DNA of 64,000 nucleotides from Streptococcus sp. Marseille-Q5986 (GTDB lineage: Bacteria; Bacillota; Bacilli; Lactobacillales; Streptococcaceae): the NCBI RefSeq assembly GCF_946902915.1, contig NZ_CAMPPY010000001.1, positions 558,001 through 622,000 on the forward strand, in the 5' to 3' direction. A program made the position numbers and the translations under genes. The notes beneath the pieces are model-generated. The model was not told where the DNA came from and did not search any database. It saw only the letters and a program-made list of their open reading frames with translations. Position 1 is the stretch's first letter. Every line of letters starts with the position of its first letter. Positions 8,967 to 18,066 of the stretch are shown one piece after another.

Positions 8967-9533
8967 GCGTGCATAGTGACTATTCAACAAGTAAGGTCTA
9001 CCTTTCTTGTTTTTTTTCTTTTCTTTTAAATGGTGCTATAATATAGATAGAAAGTAACTGCAAAAAGTCTTATATGAAAGATCATCGAGTAATGGATATT
9101 AATAGGTTTAGTTAAAGCGAATATATAAGTTAGGAAAGGAGGAGTAGATGGTCGCTTTGTATTTGAAATGAGTATTTCAAAAGAGTAAAGGAGGATTACG
9201 ATGGGTAATGAACTTCAACGAATAATGAGCGCCGTTATTCAAATTCTCTTTATTATCTTACTACCTTCTATCTGGTGGTTTCTGACTGTGAGGGTTCAAG
9301 TCCCATTCATGGAATGGATTGGGCTAAAAGCTATCAAAAGAGTAAAAACTTTGCAACTGATTTTATGGATGGTAGGGGGATTTTCCTTATTTACTATTTT
9401 TCTATCCTTATCTTTCCTCTTACGCGTAGTCTAGAAACAGCTACTTCGGCTTTTTCTGCTATGAGCTCCAAGGCTTTACCAAGTATTCTAATTTACAGTA
9501 TTTTGCAAACATCTTTACCAGAGGAACTATTAT

Positions 9534-10423
9534 TTAGAGGTTTTCTACTGAAACGAATGGCAAATCACATGCCGTTTGTCTTTGCAAATACCATACAGGC
9601 CTTCGTTTTTGGATTGCTTCATGGAGTATTATTTGCTCCAGTAGTAAGAACCTGTATTCACAAAATGATAGAGCCTTTAAAAGCCGATTAATGTGTGAAA
9701 GTTTGACAAAAGCAAGCTCTGACGATACGGATTTTTCAACATCCTTAGCTAATCTTCGAGAGTGATTCAACCAAGAAAAAGTTCGCTCAACAACCCAAGG
9801 TTTGGGGATGATTTGCCAGCTGGCCTTGATTTTTTCAGAAATATCTACTGGGCAACCAAACTCCTTCACCATCATCTCCTCAGAGCTTTTACGATAACCA
9901 GCATCGGCTGAAAAAGCCTTGATGGTTGGGAATTGTAGCATCACTTTGCGAGCCACTAAAAAACCTGATTTTGTGCCGTGCAAATGAGCTGCATGAACCA
10001 CCACATCGAGAAGATTTCCCACAGTATCCACAAGGATGTGGCGCTTCCTCCCTTTGACCTTCTTACCGCCATCAATCCCACGTTCCTCTGCGGCATCTGT
10101 TGTTTTCACGCTTTGAGAATCAATGATAGCATAGGTTGGAGTGGCTGCTCTACCAGCTTTCAGTCGCTTTTTTTAACCAGTTCCGTCAAAATGGTGTCCC
10201 ACAAGCCGCTCTCTCTGGCACGACGAAAGAAACTCCAGACAGTTGGGGAAGGAGGGAAATCATGAGGGAGCATACGCCATTGGCAACCTGTTTTAGTGAT
10301 ATACAAGGTGGCGTTCACGAGTTCTCGTTTAGCCCACTTATAGGTGCGATGTTGGGAGAAATAGGATTCAAGTTTAGCCCATTCTTGATCGGTTAAATCG
10401 GTATCATATGCTTTTCGTATCAT
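9534..10423 (-). CDS. IS5-family DDE transposase, orfA-orfB by -1 frameshift
   Basis: orfA (10423-10160, 87 residues, DUF4096-like helix-turn-helix: TDQEWAKLESYF ... CQWRMLPHDFP) ends just after an A7 run. A -1 shift there gives KKRLKAGRAATPTYAIIDSQ, joining orfB in phase with the first catalytic Asp (IIDSQSVKT). The second Asp (SADAGYR) and the Glu (VVERTFSW) follow. The element carries no stop codon: in this copy translation runs out of the IS and about 35 codons into the antisense of the CPBP gene before stopping at 9534. A few substitutions separate it from copy 2 (S for P in LESYF, A for D in KASW). Confidence 0.88.
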
Positions 10424-10459
10424 ATCTTTAGTTTAACATTTTTTTGTGAATACAGATTC
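9648..10459 (-). mobile_element. IS5-family insertion sequence, copy 1 (812 bp)
   Basis: Termini GAACCTGTATTCACAAAA and (complement) GAATCTGTATTCACAAAA form a 17/18 inverted repeat. Flanked by TAA on both sides (9645-9647, 10460-10462), a 3-bp target duplication. Same length and near-identical sequence to copy 2 at 53315-54126. IS427-group features (3-bp TNA target, orfA-orfB with A7 slip site); probably IS1381-like, exact name not assignable here. Confidence 0.92.
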
Positions 10460-10648
10460 TAAGTTTGGAAGTTACTTTTTTCATTGTATTTTTTACTGGA
10501 GCAATAGTAGCTTATCTTGGTTTTGTTAATGAAAAGAAAGCAGGAGGATCAATTATACCAAGTTGGCTAATGCATGCCACAGCCAACATCCTCTCTGGTT
10601 TAGTTTCTGCATTTTCTTTGCTTTTAGTGGATAAAGTTATAAAAATGG

Positions 10649-10674
10649 AGCTGGTAGAAATACCAGCTTTTTTT
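10649..10674 (+). terminator. Terminator upstream of vex1
   Basis: Perfect 8-bp stem AGCTGGTA / TACCAGCT with GAAA tetraloop and a T7 run. A TATAAT (10731-10736) for vex1 follows. Confidence 0.85.
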
Positions 10675-10761
10675 CAAAAAATAAATCAAAAATTTTTTTC
10701 GTATTTCATAAACATTTCATATTTTGATTTTATAATAGTCTTACAAATATGGAGGTGACAA

Positions 10762-12039
10762 ATGAATCCAATTCAAAGAACTTGGGCTTATGTCAGCAGA
10801 AAACGACTGAGAAGTTTTATTTTATTTCTGATTTTATTTGTCCTGTTAGCAGGAATTTCAGCCTGTTTAACTCTGATGAAGTCCAACAAAACAGTGGAAA
10901 CCAATCTTTACAAATCACTCAATACTTCCTTTTCTATCAAAAAGATAGAAAATGGACAGACCTTCAAGTTGTCGGACTTATCATCCGTGAGCAAGATTAA
11001 GGGACTGGAAAATGTCTCTCCTGAACTCGAGACGGTTGCAAAACTGAAAGACAAGGAAGCGGTGAGTGGTGAGCAGAGCGTAGAACGTGATGATTTGTCA
11101 GCAGCGGACAAGAACTTGGTTAGCTTAACGGCTCTTGAGGATTCATCCAAGGATGTTACCTTTACCAGTTCAGCTTTCAATCTAAAAGAAGGGCGACACC
11201 TTCAAAAAGGGGATGCAAAGAAAATCCTGATCCACGAAGAGTTGGCTAAGAAGAATAGTCTTTCCCTTCATGACAAGATTGGCTTGGATGCTGGACAGTC
11301 CGAAGCTGGAAAAGGGCAAACAGTAGAGTTTGAGATTGTCGGAATCTTTTCTGGTAAAAAACAAGAGAAATTCACAGGCTTGTCTTCTGATTTCAGTGAA
11401 AACCAGGTCTTTACAGACTATGAAAGTAGCCAAACCCTTTTGGGAAATAGTGAACCGCAAGTCAGTGCAGCGCGCTTCTATGTAGAAAATCCCAAGGAAA
11501 TGGACGGACTCATGAAGCAGGTGGAAAACTTAGCTTTAGAAAGTCAAGGTTACCAAGTAGAGAAGGAAAACAAGGCCTTTGAACAAATCAAAGACTCAGT
11601 GGTAACCTTCCAAACCTTCCTCACCATCTTCCTTTATGGGATGTTGATAGCTGGAGCAGGAGCCTTAATTTTGGTCTTGTCTCTCTGGTTGAGAGAAAGG
11701 GTCTACGAAGTGGGGATTCTTCTGGCACTTGGAAAAAGCAAGATCTCAATCTTCCTACAATTCTGCTTAGAGGTAGTGTTGGTGTCTCTCGGAGCTTTGC
11801 TTCCAGCATTTGTTTCAGGAAAGGTCATCACATCCTATCTCCTCCAAACTCTACTAGCAAGTGGAGATCAGGCAACCTTACAAGACACACTAGCCAAAGC
11901 AAGCGGTCTATCAACTAGTCTCCCATCCTTTGCAGAATCCTATGTTTTTCTGCTACTGATTAGTTGGTTATCTGTAGCCCTTTGTTTCCTATTCTTATTT
12001 AGAAAATCGCCGAAAGAAATTTTATCATCTATTAGTTAA
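10762..12039 (+). CDS. vex1: ABC transporter permease Vex1 (FtsX/MacB-like)
   Basis: 425 residues: N-terminal membrane helix (about 15-37), a large extracellular MacB-periplasmic-core-like domain (about 40-270), and three C-terminal helices typical of FtsX permeases, ending in the SPKEIL tail. First gene of the Vex1-2-3 transporter, identified by order with vex2, vex3 and vncRS. In pneumococcus Vex exports the Pep27 peptide sensed by VncRS. Strong GGAGGTGAC ribosome site. A BOX element separates it from vex2. Confidence 0.88.
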   Translation: MNPIQRTWAYVSRKRLRSFILFLILFVLLAGISACLTLMKSNKTVETNLYKSLNTSFSIKKIENGQTFKLSDLSSVSKIKGLENVSPELETVAKLKDKEAVSGEQSVERDDLSAADKNLVSLTALEDSSKDVTFTSSAFNLKEGRHLQKGDAKKILIHEELAKKNSLSLHDKIGLDAGQSEAGKGQTVEFEIVGIFSGKKQEKFTGLSSDFSENQVFTDYESSQTLLGNSEPQVSAARFYVENPKEMDGLMKQVENLALESQGYQVEKENKAFEQIKDSVVTFQTFLTIFLYGMLIAGAGALILVLSLWLRERVYEVGILLALGKSKISIFLQFCLEVVLVSLGALLPAFVSGKVITSYLLQTLLASGDQATLQDTLAKASGLSTSLPSFAESYVFLLLISWLSVALCFLFLFRKSPKEILSSIS

Positions 12040-12154
12040 TACTCTTCGAAAATCAAATTCAAACCGCGTTAGCTGTATCTGCAACCTCAAAGCTGTGCTT
12101 TGAGCAACCTGCAGCTAGCTTCCTAGTTTGCTCTTTGATTTTCATTGAGTATAA
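12039..12154. repeat. BOX element 1 (vex1-vex2 gap)
   Basis: Ends ATACTCTTCGAAAATC ... GATTTTCATTGAGTATA. Internal CAACCTC...TTTGAGC (boxB-like) and CTAGCTTCCTAGTTTGCTC (boxC) segments are present. It starts at the last base of the vex1 stop and fills the gap inside the operon, so it is transcribed. Confidence 0.9.
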
Positions 12155-12166
12155 GAAGGAGAAATC

Positions 12167-12814
12167 ATGACTTTATTACAATTACAAGATGTTACCTACC
12201 GTTATAAGAACACTGCTGAGGCAGTTTTATATCAGATCAATTATCATTTTGAACCCGGGAAATTTTACAGTATTATTGGTGAGTCAGGAGCAGGAAAATC
12301 CACTCTCTTGTCTCTCCTTGCCGGTCTTGACAGTCCTGTTGAAGGCTCTATCCTTTTTCAAGGAGAGGACATTTGTAAGAAGGGCTATTCTTACCATCGC
12401 ATGCACCATATCTCCCTGGTCTTTCAAAATTATAACTTGATAGATTATCTTTCTCCGCTGGAAAATATCCGCTTGGTCAACAAAAAAGCAAGCAAGGATA
12501 CACTTCTTGAGCTTGGTTTGGATGAAAGCCAGATCAAGCGGAACGTTCTCCAGTTATCAGGTGGTCAACAGCAACGTGTTGCCATCGCTCGCAGTTTAGT
12601 CTCAGAAGCTCCAGTTATTCTAGCGGATGAGCCAACAGGAAATCTGGACCCTAAAACTGCTGGAGATATTATTGAATTGCTCAAATCACTTGCCCAGAAA
12701 ACAGGTAAATGTGTGATCGTCGTCACCCACAGCAAAGAAGTGGCACAGGCGTCAGATATTACACTTGAATTGAAGGACAAGAAACTGACTGAAACTCGCA
12801 ATACTACAAAATAA
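12167..12814 (+). CDS. vex2: ABC transporter ATP-binding protein Vex2
   Basis: 215 residues, MacB/LolD-type ATPase. Walker A GESGAGKST (38-46), Q-loop FQNYN, signature LSGGQQQRVAIA, Walker B VILADEPTGNLD, H-loop VVTHS. It energises the Vex1/Vex3 permeases. Ribosome site AGAAGGAGAAATC follows directly on the BOX element. Confidence 0.92.
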   Translation: MTLLQLQDVTYRYKNTAEAVLYQINYHFEPGKFYSIIGESGAGKSTLLSLLAGLDSPVEGSILFQGEDICKKGYSYHRMHHISLVFQNYNLIDYLSPLENIRLVNKKASKDTLLELGLDESQIKRNVLQLSGGQQQRVAIARSLVSEAPVILADEPTGNLDPKTAGDIIELLKSLAQKTGKCVIVVTHSKEVAQASDITLELKDKKLTETRNTTK

Positions 12815-12869
12815 GATGATCTTGTTTTGATAGAATGATAAAAACGAATCAAATCTAGAAAGGGAACCT

Positions 12870-14249
12870 ATGTTACACAACGCATTTGCTTATGTTACAA
12901 GGAAGTTTTTCAAATCGATTGTTATCTTCCTGATTATTCTCCTCATGGCGAGCTTGAGTTTGGTCGGCTTGTCAATCAAAGGGGCTACAGCCAAGGCCTC
13001 TCAGGAGACCTTTAAAAATATCACCAATAGTTTCTCCATGCAAATCAATCGTCGCGTCAATCAAGGAACGCCACGTGGTGCTGGGAATATTAAGGGTGAA
13101 GATATCAAAAAAATCACCGAAAATAAGGCCATCGAGTCTTATGTTAAACGCATCAATGCTATCGGAGATTTGACTGGATATGAACTCATTGAAACTCCAG
13201 AAACCAAGAAAAATCTCACTGCTGACCGAGCAAAACGGTTTGGAAGCAGTTTGATGATTACAGGTGTCAATGATTCCTCTAAAGAAGATAAGTTTGTCTC
13301 TGGCTCATATAGGCTAGTTGAAGGTGAGCACCTAACCAACGACGACAAAGACAAGCTTCTCATGCACAAGGACTTGGCAGCCAAACACGGATGGAAAGTC
13401 GGAGATAAGGTCAAGTTGGACTCTAATGTCTATGATGCAGACAATGAAAAAGGAGCTAAGGAAACAGTTGAAGTGACAATTAAGGGACTCTTTGATGGTC
13501 ACAATAAGTCAGCAGTAACCTACTCACAAGAACTCTATGAAAACACAGCCATCACAGACATTCACACTGCTGCAAAACTTTATGGATACACAGAAGACAC
13601 AGCTATTTATGGGGACGCAACCTTCTTTGTAACAGCGGACAAGAACTTGGATGACATCATGAAAGAGTTGAATGGTATCAGTGGTATCAACTGGAAGAGC
13701 TACACACTCGTGAAGAGCTCCTCTAACTACCCAGCTCTTGAGCAATCCATCTCTGGTATGTACAAGATGGCCAACCTCCTCTTCTGGGGCAGCTTGAGCT
13801 TCTCAGTTCTTCTCCTTGCACTCTTGCTTAGTCTTTGGATCAACGCCCGTCGCAAGGAAGTGGGAATTCTCCTTTCTATCGGTCTCAAGCAGGCAAGTAT
13901 CTTGGGTCAATTCATCACTGAATCTATCTTGATTGCAATTCCTGCACTTATTTCCGCTTACTTCCTAGCAAATTACACTGCTCGTGCAATCGGAAATACT
14001 GTTCTTGCCAATGTGACTTCAGGTGTTGCCAAACAGGCTAGTAAGGCGGCTCAAGCCTCTAACCTTGGTGGTGGTGCAGAAGTAGATGGCTTTAGCAAGA
14101 CCTTGTCGAGCCTAGACATTTCCATTCAGACATCAGACTTTATCATCGTCTTTGTCCTAGCCTTGGTTCTAGTAGTTCTCGTTATGGCGCTTGCATCAAG
14201 CAATCTCCTCAGGAAACAACCAAAGGAGCTCTTGCTAGATGGTGAATAA
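12870..14249 (+). CDS. vex3: ABC transporter permease Vex3 (FtsX/MacB-like)
   Basis: 459 residues with the same plan as Vex1: one N-terminal helix, an extracellular domain (about 40-295), then three helices from about 300, ending RKQPKELLLDGE. Pairs with Vex1 and Vex2. In pneumococcus the short pep27 gene follows. Here the next 457 bases hold a repeat element and the leader of a LysM-CAP gene, and I find no Pep27-like reading frame. Confidence 0.9.
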   Translation: MLHNAFAYVTRKFFKSIVIFLIILLMASLSLVGLSIKGATAKASQETFKNITNSFSMQINRRVNQGTPRGAGNIKGEDIKKITENKAIESYVKRINAIGDLTGYELIETPETKKNLTADRAKRFGSSLMITGVNDSSKEDKFVSGSYRLVEGEHLTNDDKDKLLMHKDLAAKHGWKVGDKVKLDSNVYDADNEKGAKETVEVTIKGLFDGHNKSAVTYSQELYENTAITDIHTAAKLYGYTEDTAIYGDATFFVTADKNLDDIMKELNGISGINWKSYTLVKSSSNYPALEQSISGMYKMANLLFWGSLSFSVLLLALLLSLWINARRKEVGILLSIGLKQASILGQFITESILIAIPALISAYFLANYTARAIGNTVLANVTSGVAKQASKAAQASNLGGGAEVDGFSKTLSSLDISIQTSDFIIVFVLALVLVVLVMALASSNLLRKQPKELLLDGE

Positions 14250-14311
14250 TACTGATGATAGACTGAAAAATGAGGCTAGCAACTGAAAGTTTTAAAATAA
14301 TAAATGAAGCA

Positions 14312-14475
14312 GAAGAGTCTGTGACAAAAGTCTAACCTTAAATATAAAAAGCGAACAAAACGAGTTATCTGACATTCAGAGTTCGATCTTGTTCGCTTTT
14401 TTGTCTAATCTATCGATTTTAAAAATTTATACTAAAGAATTCCTAAAATCAAAATCTTTTTGTCCCAGACTCTTC
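14312..14475. repeat. Nested inverted-repeat element (MITE-like) behind vex3
   Basis: Outer 18-bp inverted repeat with one mismatch: 14312-14329 against 14458-14475 (GAAGAGTCTGTGACAAAA). Inside is a long hairpin with a perfect 13-bp stem (AAAAAGCGAACAA 14346-14358 / 14389-14401) and further helices (CGA, TCTGA), ending in T6: an efficient terminator. The rest of 14250-14706 holds TGATATACT (14507-14515), probably the -10 of the next gene, and a 7-bp AGCCTAT/ATAGGCT stem in its leader. Confidence 0.7.
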
Positions 14476-14706
14476 AGTTTTTTCTGTGTCCCTTAGTGCT
14501 TAAATATGATATACTAGAATTAAGGAATTTATTAGAAAGGGGTTTCATAACTTATATATGGAATCGTGCATAAAAATCTATAGAAATTTTATCTTGAAAA
14601 TAGATAGATAAATCTGTAGAAGCCTATCCATATTGCAAACATAGGCTAGTAGACTTAGGCAGGCTCTACTTTGGAAAATATAGAATAGTGAGGAAAAATA
14701 AACATT

Positions 14707-17139
14707 ATGAGACAAACAAATGTTAGAGGAAGCTTGTCCCTCCGTGGCTTTAGAAAATTGAGAACTGGTGCAATTGTTGCGACAGGTGTTATTTTGCTGG
14801 GGCTGGGCTTTTTAGCTCCAACTGTATCAGCCAGTGAACAAGATGGTGTTTGGGTAGCCAGAACAGTTGAAGAAGTGAAAGCTGATATTCAAAATATAGA
14901 CAATTTGTCACACTATACAATTAGGTGGGGTGATACATTGAGTGCTATTAGTGGTGCAACGGACATCTCTGTTGATAGTTTGGTTGAGATAAATCGTATT
15001 GCAAATAGAGATTTGATTTTTGCCAATAATAAATTGTATTTTAGCGAAGAGGCTTTTCTAAAAGATGGAGATACAGAAGTCAGAAGACAGCGAGTGTCGA
15101 TTGATAATTCTGGTAGCCGTCAAAGTTATGAAGTTGAAACAAAGACAGATACTGTAACTGGAGAGCAAACGACTACTGTTAAACAAACGACACCAGTGGT
15201 TGTGGAAACACCAGCAGTATCAGCACCGAAATCAGAAACTCCAGTCTCAGATGCGCCAAAAGCTAAAACAAGGTCAGAAACTTTAAATGCGCCATCTGCG
15301 GATACTACAAATGAGTCAGCTAACTCAACTGAATCAAGTCCAATAACAGACAATGCCCCTTCAAATACAGGGACTACAAATCAACCTGTAGCTTCAAATC
15401 CAAGTTCTGAAGTGCTAGCGCCATCAGTATCAGAGCCCAACATAGAAGCACCGGTAGCTACAACGCCAACATCGGAAGAAGCAGTTTCGCCATCACCAAA
15501 AGCAGAGGAATCAGCGTCACCTGTACCAAAATCTGAAGAGCCAGTAACACCGAAAGGGGAAGTAGCGGCTGTACCACAAAAGGAAGTCCAGACTGTATTT
15601 AAATCGGAAGTGAATCAAGCATCTGCTGGCCATGTTTTGGTGGGAATTAAAGGAGAATTTTTAACACCAGATCAACAAGTTATCTTAGATTCTCTTAATA
15701 AGATTCGTAAAGAGGCTTTTGAGGAGAAATTAGTAGATAAGTATGTTCCGATTAAGTGGTCAACACAACTGGAAAAAACGGCGCTTATGAGAGCTGCTGA
15801 GTCTTCTATTACGAATGCCCATGCTCGTCTCTCTACCAAAGATATTTGGACAGCTTTTCCGACTGGTACTAGAACATTTGGAGAAAACTTGGCGTGGAAT
15901 TATAAAGGATTTACAGAAGCTATTGATCAATGGTATTCAGAAAAAGCCGATTATATTAAAGAATTAAAGGGTGAGACAGTTGCAGGTCAAACTGGTCATT
16001 ATAAATCATTGATTAATCCTCGATATACTTATACAGGTCTTGGTGCATTTAATAACCCTCGTCATGAACATCACTGGATTGCTGTTGCACAAATTTTAGG
16101 AGATAAGGTCGACTCGGAGGCTTTGGTTGGACATTATGGATCAGCAATTCAAGAAGCAGAGGTGACGGAATCTCAACTTGCCTCACTTAAAACAAAGGCT
16201 GATATTATCGAAAACATATCTAAAGAAGTGACTAACAGTAAAGATGTTAATTCACAGGAAACGACTTCAGAAACAAGAGATGTAACATCGCACGGTAATG
16301 GAGTAACAGAGGAAGCAAAACCAGTATCATCTACAAGTGAGTCAAATGAGGATGGCAATTCAGGCGATTCAACTTCCTCAGTATCAACGTCTAATGGAGA
16401 GTCTGGAAAAGAAACTTCAGGAGTTGCAACAGTTGAATCAGGTAGTAATGATGCAAGTTCAAGTGTAAACACTCACCCTGAAGCAAAACCAAGTGAGTCT
16501 AATGAAGATTCGGCAAAAGTTAATAAGGAAGAAACAGTAGCAAATACAGAAGCCTTGGAGTCACATAAAGAAAATAAAATTTCAGAAATTCAACAGAGTT
16601 CATTATCACCTGAAGAAAAGCAATCTGCTCTTGCTAAAGTAGATGAATTTACTGAAAAGGCATTAAAATCAATAAAAGTAGCAAGCACTTCTGAAGAGCA
16701 GGCAAAAGCAGTTGACCAATATGAAGAAGATTTATTAACTATTAATGTACCAGATGTTGAATATCCAGAGACAGATTTCAATAAACCAATCGAAAGTCAT
16801 GCTGGAGGTACAACTATAGATGAAAATAGTACAGTGGCAAACAGCGCACTAACTTCTAGCAATCTATCTTCTTAGTCATCCTCATCTGGAGATTCATCAC
16901 AAACACAACCTGTGGCAACGTCAGACACTTCTACAACTGGTCACTCAGGATTCCGAAGAGCAGGAACTTACCAACCTCGAGTAACTCGTCGTCGTAGAAG
17001 TATTGAGGAACCTCAAAATGTTGATGTTAAGAAAGAAGAGTTGCGCAAACGTGGCTATACTCTCAAATAGGACTATGTATATCAGGCTAATGGGAAAGAT
17101 TATAACTATGTTGTAACATTTTCAAAAGCAATTAAATAA
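14707..17139 (+). pseudogene. LysM- and CAP-domain surface protein with two amber codons
   Basis: An intact frame of 722 residues to TAG at 16873. The reading frame continues past it to a second TAG (17068) and a final TAA (17137), about 810 codons in all. Signal peptide 1-42 (cut near SAS|EQ), LysM-like repeat at about 69-112 (HYTIRWGDTLSAIS), a Pro/Ser/Thr-rich linker, a CAP/SCP-PR1 domain at about 319-466 (SSITNAHARL, GENLAWN, HHWIAVAQILG), then a Ser/Thr/Glu-rich stalk and a C-terminal piece with RRRRS. No LPxTG is seen. The main domains could still be made. It sits between vex3 and vncR. Confidence 0.85.
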
Positions 17140-17272
17140 CTTCTATTCCATAGAGAGTGAAATGTGAGCAGAGATAGCGATAGGCTCTCTTTGTTTTATC
17201 TAGTAGAAAGTTTCTTAAAGACAAAAGGCCAGTAAGAGGCTATAATAGAAAATAGAGTAGGTATTTATTCTA

Positions 17273-17379
17273 ATACTCTTCGAAAATCAAATTCAAACCA
17301 CGTCAGCGTCGCCTTACCGTACTCAAGTACAGCTTGCGGCTAGCTTCCTAGTTTGCTTTTTGATTTTCATTGAGTATAA
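17273..17379. repeat. BOX element 2 (upstream of vncR)
   Basis: boxA is clear (ATACTCTTCGAAAATC then CGTCAGCGTCGCCTTACC), boxC follows, and the boxB part is short. Lies between a possible promoter (AAGACA 17218-17223, 17 bases, TATAAT 17241-17246) and vncR, so probably in the vncR leader. Confidence 0.92.
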
Positions 17380-17409
17380 GAAAAATAAAAAATAGAGAGC
17401 AGTTAAAGT

Positions 17410-18066
17410 ATGAAAATTTTAATTGTAGAAGATGAGGAGATGATCCGTGAGGGGATCAGTGACTATTTGACGGATTGTGGTTATGAAACCATTGAGGCGG
17501 CGGATGGACAAGAAGCCTTAGAGCAATTTTTCAGCTATGAAGTAGCTCTAGTACTGCTGGATATCCAGATGCCCAATCTTAATGGTCTAGAAGTCCTAGC
17601 TGAGATTCGTAAAACCAGTCAGGTTCCTATCTTGATGCTGACCGCCTTTCAGGATGAAGAATACAAGATGAGTGCTTTTGCTTCTCTGGCAGATGGCTAT
17701 CTGGAAAAACCCTTCTCCCTGTCTCTCTTAAAAGTGAGGGTGGACGCGATTTTCAAGCGCTACTACGATACGGGACGAGTTTTCTCCTATAAGGATGCGC
17801 AAGTGGATTTTGAAAGCTATAGTGCAAGTCTAGCAGGAGAAGAAGTGGCTATTAATGCCAAGGAGTTGGAAATTCTGGACTATCTAGTGAAAAATGAAGG
17901 TCGGGCCTTGACTCGATCTCAGATTATCGACGCTGTCTGGAAGGCGACAGATGAGATCCCCTTTGACCGTGTCATTGATGTCTATATCAAGGAACTGCGG
18001 AAAAAGCTAGACTTGGACTGCATCCTTACTGTGCGCAATGTTGGTTATAAATTGGAGCGAAAATGA
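17410..18066 (+). CDS. vncR: Response regulator VncR (OmpR family)
   Basis: 218 residues: receiver domain with phospho-acceptor Asp51 (LLDIQMPNLNG) and EKPF switch region, then an OmpR-type winged-helix DNA-binding domain (about 125-216, RSQIIDAVW...IDVYIKELRKKL...VRNVGYKL). Overlaps vncS by four bases (ATGA). In pneumococcus the pair responds to Pep27 exported by Vex. Confidence 0.92.
   Translation: MKILIVEDEEMIREGISDYLTDCGYETIEAADGQEALEQFFSYEVALVLLDIQMPNLNGLEVLAEIRKTSQVPILMLTAFQDEEYKMSAFASLADGYLEKPFSLSLLKVRVDAIFKRYYDTGRVFSYKDAQVDFESYSASLAGEEVAINAKELEILDYLVKNEGRALTRSQIIDAVWKATDEIPFDRVIDVYIKELRKKLDLDCILTVRNVGYKLERK

Larger units (their letters stand above)
9201..10758 (+). pseudogene. CPBP (CAAX/Abi) membrane protease, frameshifted and IS-interrupted
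   Basis: Membrane protease of the CPBP family, often linked to bacteriocin immunity or maturation. The N-terminus (GGAGG, ATG 9201) runs to about 9410, where one lost base shifts the frame. The next frame carries the catalytic EExxxR block (EELLFRGF) and FxxxH block (FGLLHG). At 9648 an IS is inserted. The remainder (HATAN, the HxxxN block) continues after 10459. Removing the IS plus one TAA copy rejoins ...APVV-SLEVTFF... in frame, so the IS hit a coding gene. The last part of the open frame overlaps a terminator hairpin, so the true C-terminus may be earlier. Confidence 0.85.

Noticed and set aside
9149..9172. Seven-codon ORF (MVALYLK) with an excellent AAAGGAGGAG ribosome site before the CPBP gene
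   Set aside because: Could be a leader peptide, but too short to support without conservation and no attenuator structure follows.
16173..16472. Ser/Val-rich ORF antisense to the CAP protein stalk
   Set aside because: Product of low-complexity repeats in the sense gene.
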